This document shows positions 61,626-64,000 of a DNA stretch of 64,000 nt, piece after piece. Source of the stretch: Roseomonas mucosa. GTDB taxonomy: Bacteria > Pseudomonadota > Alphaproteobacteria > Acetobacterales > Acetobacteraceae. The translations under genes and the position numbers were made by a program. The notes beneath the pieces were generated by a model that made no database searches, was not told the DNA's origin, and saw nothing but the letters and a program-made list of their open reading frames with translations. Numbering within the stretch: the first letter of the stretch is position 1; every line of letters begins with the position of its first letter. The stretch is taken from contig CAMDWG010000005.1 in assembly GCA_945878375.1 (NCBI GenBank), positions 124,001-188,000 on the forward strand. Reading direction: 5' to 3'.

Positions 61626-64000
61626 GGCTTGCCGGTCAGTCCTTTCGGCGCGCTGCGGATGAAGCGGTTGTGGCGGGGTTTCGCGCCGTCGCGCGGGCGG
61701 CGGGGGCGGTCGCGATCGCCGCGGGCGGGGACGGCCTCCGTCACCTCGGCCAGCGTCTCGGCGAAGAAGTCGGCGCCGTCGGTCACTTCTTCGACCATCG
61801 CGGCGGCTTCGGCCAGCAGCGCATCCTCCGCCCCGCCCGCGACCCATTCGCGGCCTTCCTCGATCAGCGCCGGAACGGCGAGCGGGGACACGCGCGGCAG
61901 GGCGCGGTGGATGATGCCACCCTGATGCGCGCGCTTCAGCAGCTTCGCGATGCGCGCGACATCTGTCAGGCCGGCCGCCGCTTCCCGTCGCGTCGCGCGC
62001 AGCAGGATGTGGTCGGGCTCGTGCTTGCGGAGCACGTCGTAGATCAGGTCGGCGTTCATGGTCATCTGCCGCCCGGATTTCTCGGCACCCGGATGGTGCT
62101 TCTCGATCAGCCCCGCGATGGTGGCGATGTTGCGGAAGCTGCGGCGGAGCATGGAGCTTTCCGCCATCCAATCCTCCAGCTCCTCGCCCAGTATGTCTTC
62201 CTCGAACAGCCGTTCGACGCCGATCGGCTCGAAGGCGCACCAGGCGGCCAGGACGTAGTCGGTGGCGAGGTAGCCGAGCGGTCCCATGTCGAGCCGTTCC
62301 ATCCGCTTCGTCACCAGCATCCCGAGCGTCTGGTGTGCCAGCCTGCCCTCGAAGCAATAGGCGACGAGGAACCACTTGCCGCCGCGCGGAAATGTCTCGA
62401 CCAGCAGCCCATCCACGGGCGGCATCTGGGAGGCGTGGCGTTGCAGCCGCAGCCAGTCCTGCACCGGCGCGGGCAGGGCGGCCCAGGCGGCCGGATCATG
62501 CAGGATCGCGCGCACGCGGGCGGCGAGCCAGGTGGTCAGCGGCATGCGGCTGCCGGCATAGGTCGGCACGCGCGGCTCCCCCTCCCCGCCGCGGGAGACG
62601 GTGGCGCCGCGCGCATCCAGCGCCTCGAAGCGCAGCAGCTGGCCGGCGAAGATGAAACAGTCGCCGGGGACGAGGGTCGAGAGGAACCATTCCTCCACCT
62701 CCCCCAGCACCGGCCCGCCGCGCAGCTTCACCTTGACCAGCGGCGTTTCGACGATGGTGCCGAGATTCATCCGCAACTGCCGCGCCACCGCATCCGACCG
62801 CACATGGATGCGCCCATCGGCATCGCGGAACAGCTTGGCGAAGCGGTCATAGGCGCGCAGCGCGTAGCCGCCATCCTCCACGAAGCGCAGCGCATCGTCG
62901 AAATCGCGGCGCGAGAGGGCGGCGTAGGGCGCGGCCCGTGTCACCTCCGCGTAGAGGTCATCCGGCAGGAAGGGCGCGGCGACCGCGCAGGCCAGGATAT
63001 GCTGGCACAGGACGTCGAGCCCGCCTTCGCGTGGCGGGTCGCCATCCAATTCATGCGCCGCGATGGCCTGGCGCGCGGCGGTGCATTCGATGACCTCGAA
63101 GCGGTTCGCCGGCACCAGTACGGCGCGGCTCGGCTCCTCCAGCCGGTGGTTGGCGCGGCCGATGCGCTGCAGCAGCCGCGCGACGCCCTTCGGCGCGCCG
63201 ACCTGCACCACCTGGTCCACCGCGCCCCAGTCGATGCCGAGATCGAGGGAAGCGGTCGCGACCACCGCGCGCAGCTTCCCCGCCGCCATCGCCGCTTCCA
63301 CCTTGCGGCGCTGCTCCACCGTCAGGCTGCCGTGATGCAGCGCGATGGGCAGGTTGTCGTCGTTGATCTTCCACAGCGCCTGGAAGCAGAGCTCCGCCTG
63401 GGCGCGGGTGTTGACGAAGACGATGGTGACGCGCGCATCCCCGATCCGCCGATAGACCTCCGGCATCGAGGCGAGGCCCATATGCCCGCCCCAGGGCAGG
63501 CGCCCTTCCGGCAGCAGGATATCCAGCACCGGTTCGGCCCCGCCCGCCCCGAGCACAAGGCGCACATCCTCTGGCTGGCCGGTCCGGGCGAGGAAGGCGC
63601 GCAGCGGATCGGGATGCGCGACGGTGGCCGATAGGCCAACGCGCCGCGCGCTGGGCGCCAGCGTGCCGAGCCGCGCGAGGCCCAGCGCCAGCTGGTCGCC
63701 TCGCTTGGTGCCGGCCAGCGCATGGATCTCATCCACCACCACCGCGCCGAGGCCACGGAACAACGCGGGCGCATCCGGCAGGGTCAGCAGCAGGGCGAGG
63801 GATTCCGGCGTGGTCAGCAGGATCTGCGGCGGCGCGGCGCGCTGCCGGGCGCGGCGATTGGCGGGGGTGTCGCCCGTCCGCGTCTCGATCCGGATGGGCA
63901 GGCCCATCTCCTCGACCGGGGCGGTCAGGTTGCGCGCGATATCCACCGCGAGCGCCTTGAGCGGCGAGATATACAGCGTGTGCAGCCCGTCCTGCGGCGC
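61622..64000 (-). CDS. ligase-associated DEXH-box helicase (partial)
   Basis: Lhr-type superfamily 2 helicase of the ligase-associated repair system. The first ATP-binding motif and start lie past 64000, so 793 codons are visible. Segments seen: SPLKALAVDIARNLTAP, DEIHALAGTKRGDQL (Walker B), LSATVAHPDPLR (motif III), VIFVNTRAQAEL, and QRIGRANHRLEEPSR (motif VI), then a long C-terminal domain ending in an Arg/Lys-rich tail. The GTG at 63946 is not the true start: the coding frame continues to the window edge. Confidence 0.93.
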   Translation of the reverse strand, partial: APQDGLHTLYISPLKALAVDIARNLTAPVEEMGLPIRIETRTGDTPANRRARQRAAPPQILLTTPESLALLLTLPDAPALFRGLGAVVVDEIHALAGTKRGDQLALGLARLGTLAPSARRVGLSATVAHPDPLRAFLARTGQPEDVRLVLGAGGAEPVLDILLPEGRLPWGGHMGLASMPEVYRRIGDARVTIVFVNTRAQAELCFQALWKINDDNLPIALHHGSLTVEQRRKVEAAMAAGKLRAVVATASLDLGIDWGAVDQVVQVGAPKGVARLLQRIGRANHRLEEPSRAVLVPANRFEVIECTAARQAIAAHELDGDPPREGGLDVLCQHILACAVAAPFLPDDLYAEVTRAAPYAALSRRDFDDALRFVEDGGYALRAYDRFAKLFRDADGRIHVRSDAVARQLRMNLGTIVETPLVKVKLRGGPVLGEVEEWFLSTLVPGDCFIFAGQLLRFEALDARGATVSRGGEGEPRVPTYAGSRMPLTTWLAARVRAILHDPAAWAALPAPVQDWLRLQRHASQMPPVDGLLVETFPRGGKWFLVAYCFEGRLAHQTLGMLVTKRMERLDMGPLGYLATDYVLAAWCAFEPIGVERLFEEDILGEELEDWMAESSMLRRSFRNIATIAGLIEKHHPGAEKSGRQMTMNADLIYDVLRKHEPDHILLRATRREAAAGLTDVARIAKLLKRAHQGGIIHRALPRVSPLAVPALIEEGREWVAGGAEDALLAEAAAMVEEVTDGADFFAETLAEVTEAVPARGDRDRPRRPRDGAKPRHNRFIRSAPKGLTGKP

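Overview
The window is about 70% GC and is packed with genes. Housekeeping order, GcrA-type cell-cycle regulation, tripartite tricarboxylate (TTT) transporter receptors and CaiB/BaiF CoA-transferases point to an alphaproteobacterium of the Acetobacteraceae/Roseomonas type. This is inferred from protein content only; there is no rRNA in the window, and I saw no tRNA, insertion sequence, prophage or CRISPR array.

Layout. 1-8.3 kb: heat-shock and housekeeping genes (grpE, a GNAT acetyltransferase, a divergent DUF3422 gene, dnaK-dnaJ, dapB, metK). 8.4-18 kb: trmB, a small cysteine-peptidase-like gene, then the translation/transcription operon rimP-nusA-ylxR-infB-rbfA-truB-rpsO, led by a recognisable promoter followed at once by an intrinsic terminator (probable attenuator). 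18-20.3 kb: prfC and a coiled-coil DUF6481 protein. 20.3-28.4 kb: an accessory catabolic block, with a leftward operon (CoA-transferase, enoyl-CoA hydratase, D-threonine-aldolase-like PLP enzyme) facing a rightward GntR-TctC-TctB-TctA operon, then an SDR. 28.5-35.1 kb: KefB-type antiporter, a DUF1028 gene broken by one in-frame TAA, a cytochrome P460, a GST, glycerol kinase coupled to a SelA-like PLP enzyme. 35.1-41.1 kb: a sugar/polyol catabolic cluster of unknown substrate (SMP-30 lactonase divergent from TetR, then Gfo/Idh/MocA dehydrogenase, DUF993 aldolase-like protein, TIM-barrel isomerase, TctC receptor) with a clear palindromic operator at its promoter. 41.2-45.7 kb: ispH, gcrA, acetamidase/formamidase, a secreted DUF922 protease-like protein and corA. 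45.7-49.6 kb: methionine salvage mtnB-mtnD-mtnC, translationally coupled to a fused TRAP permease. 49.8-57.3 kb: tatA, terC, another TctC, CHAP lipoprotein, DUF2268 protease-like protein, an HMG-CoA-lyase/CoA-transferase pair and an MFS transporter. 57.4-60.8 kb: HtrA-like protease lipoprotein and a two-component system. 60.9-64 kb: the ligase-associated DNA-repair pair pdeM/helicase, the helicase running off the window.

Most operons use 1-4 base stop/start overlaps (ATGA or TGATG). Two genes, the DUF922 gene and the histidine kinase, have no ATG, GTG or TTG at the expected position. Both carry ATC exactly where an ATG should sit, with a Shine-Dalgarno sequence upstream. Other points for a second look are a three-hairpin, T-tailed candidate small RNA at 56.06-56.17 kb, the TetR-type operator at 36.87 kb, and the TRAP/mtn coupling.
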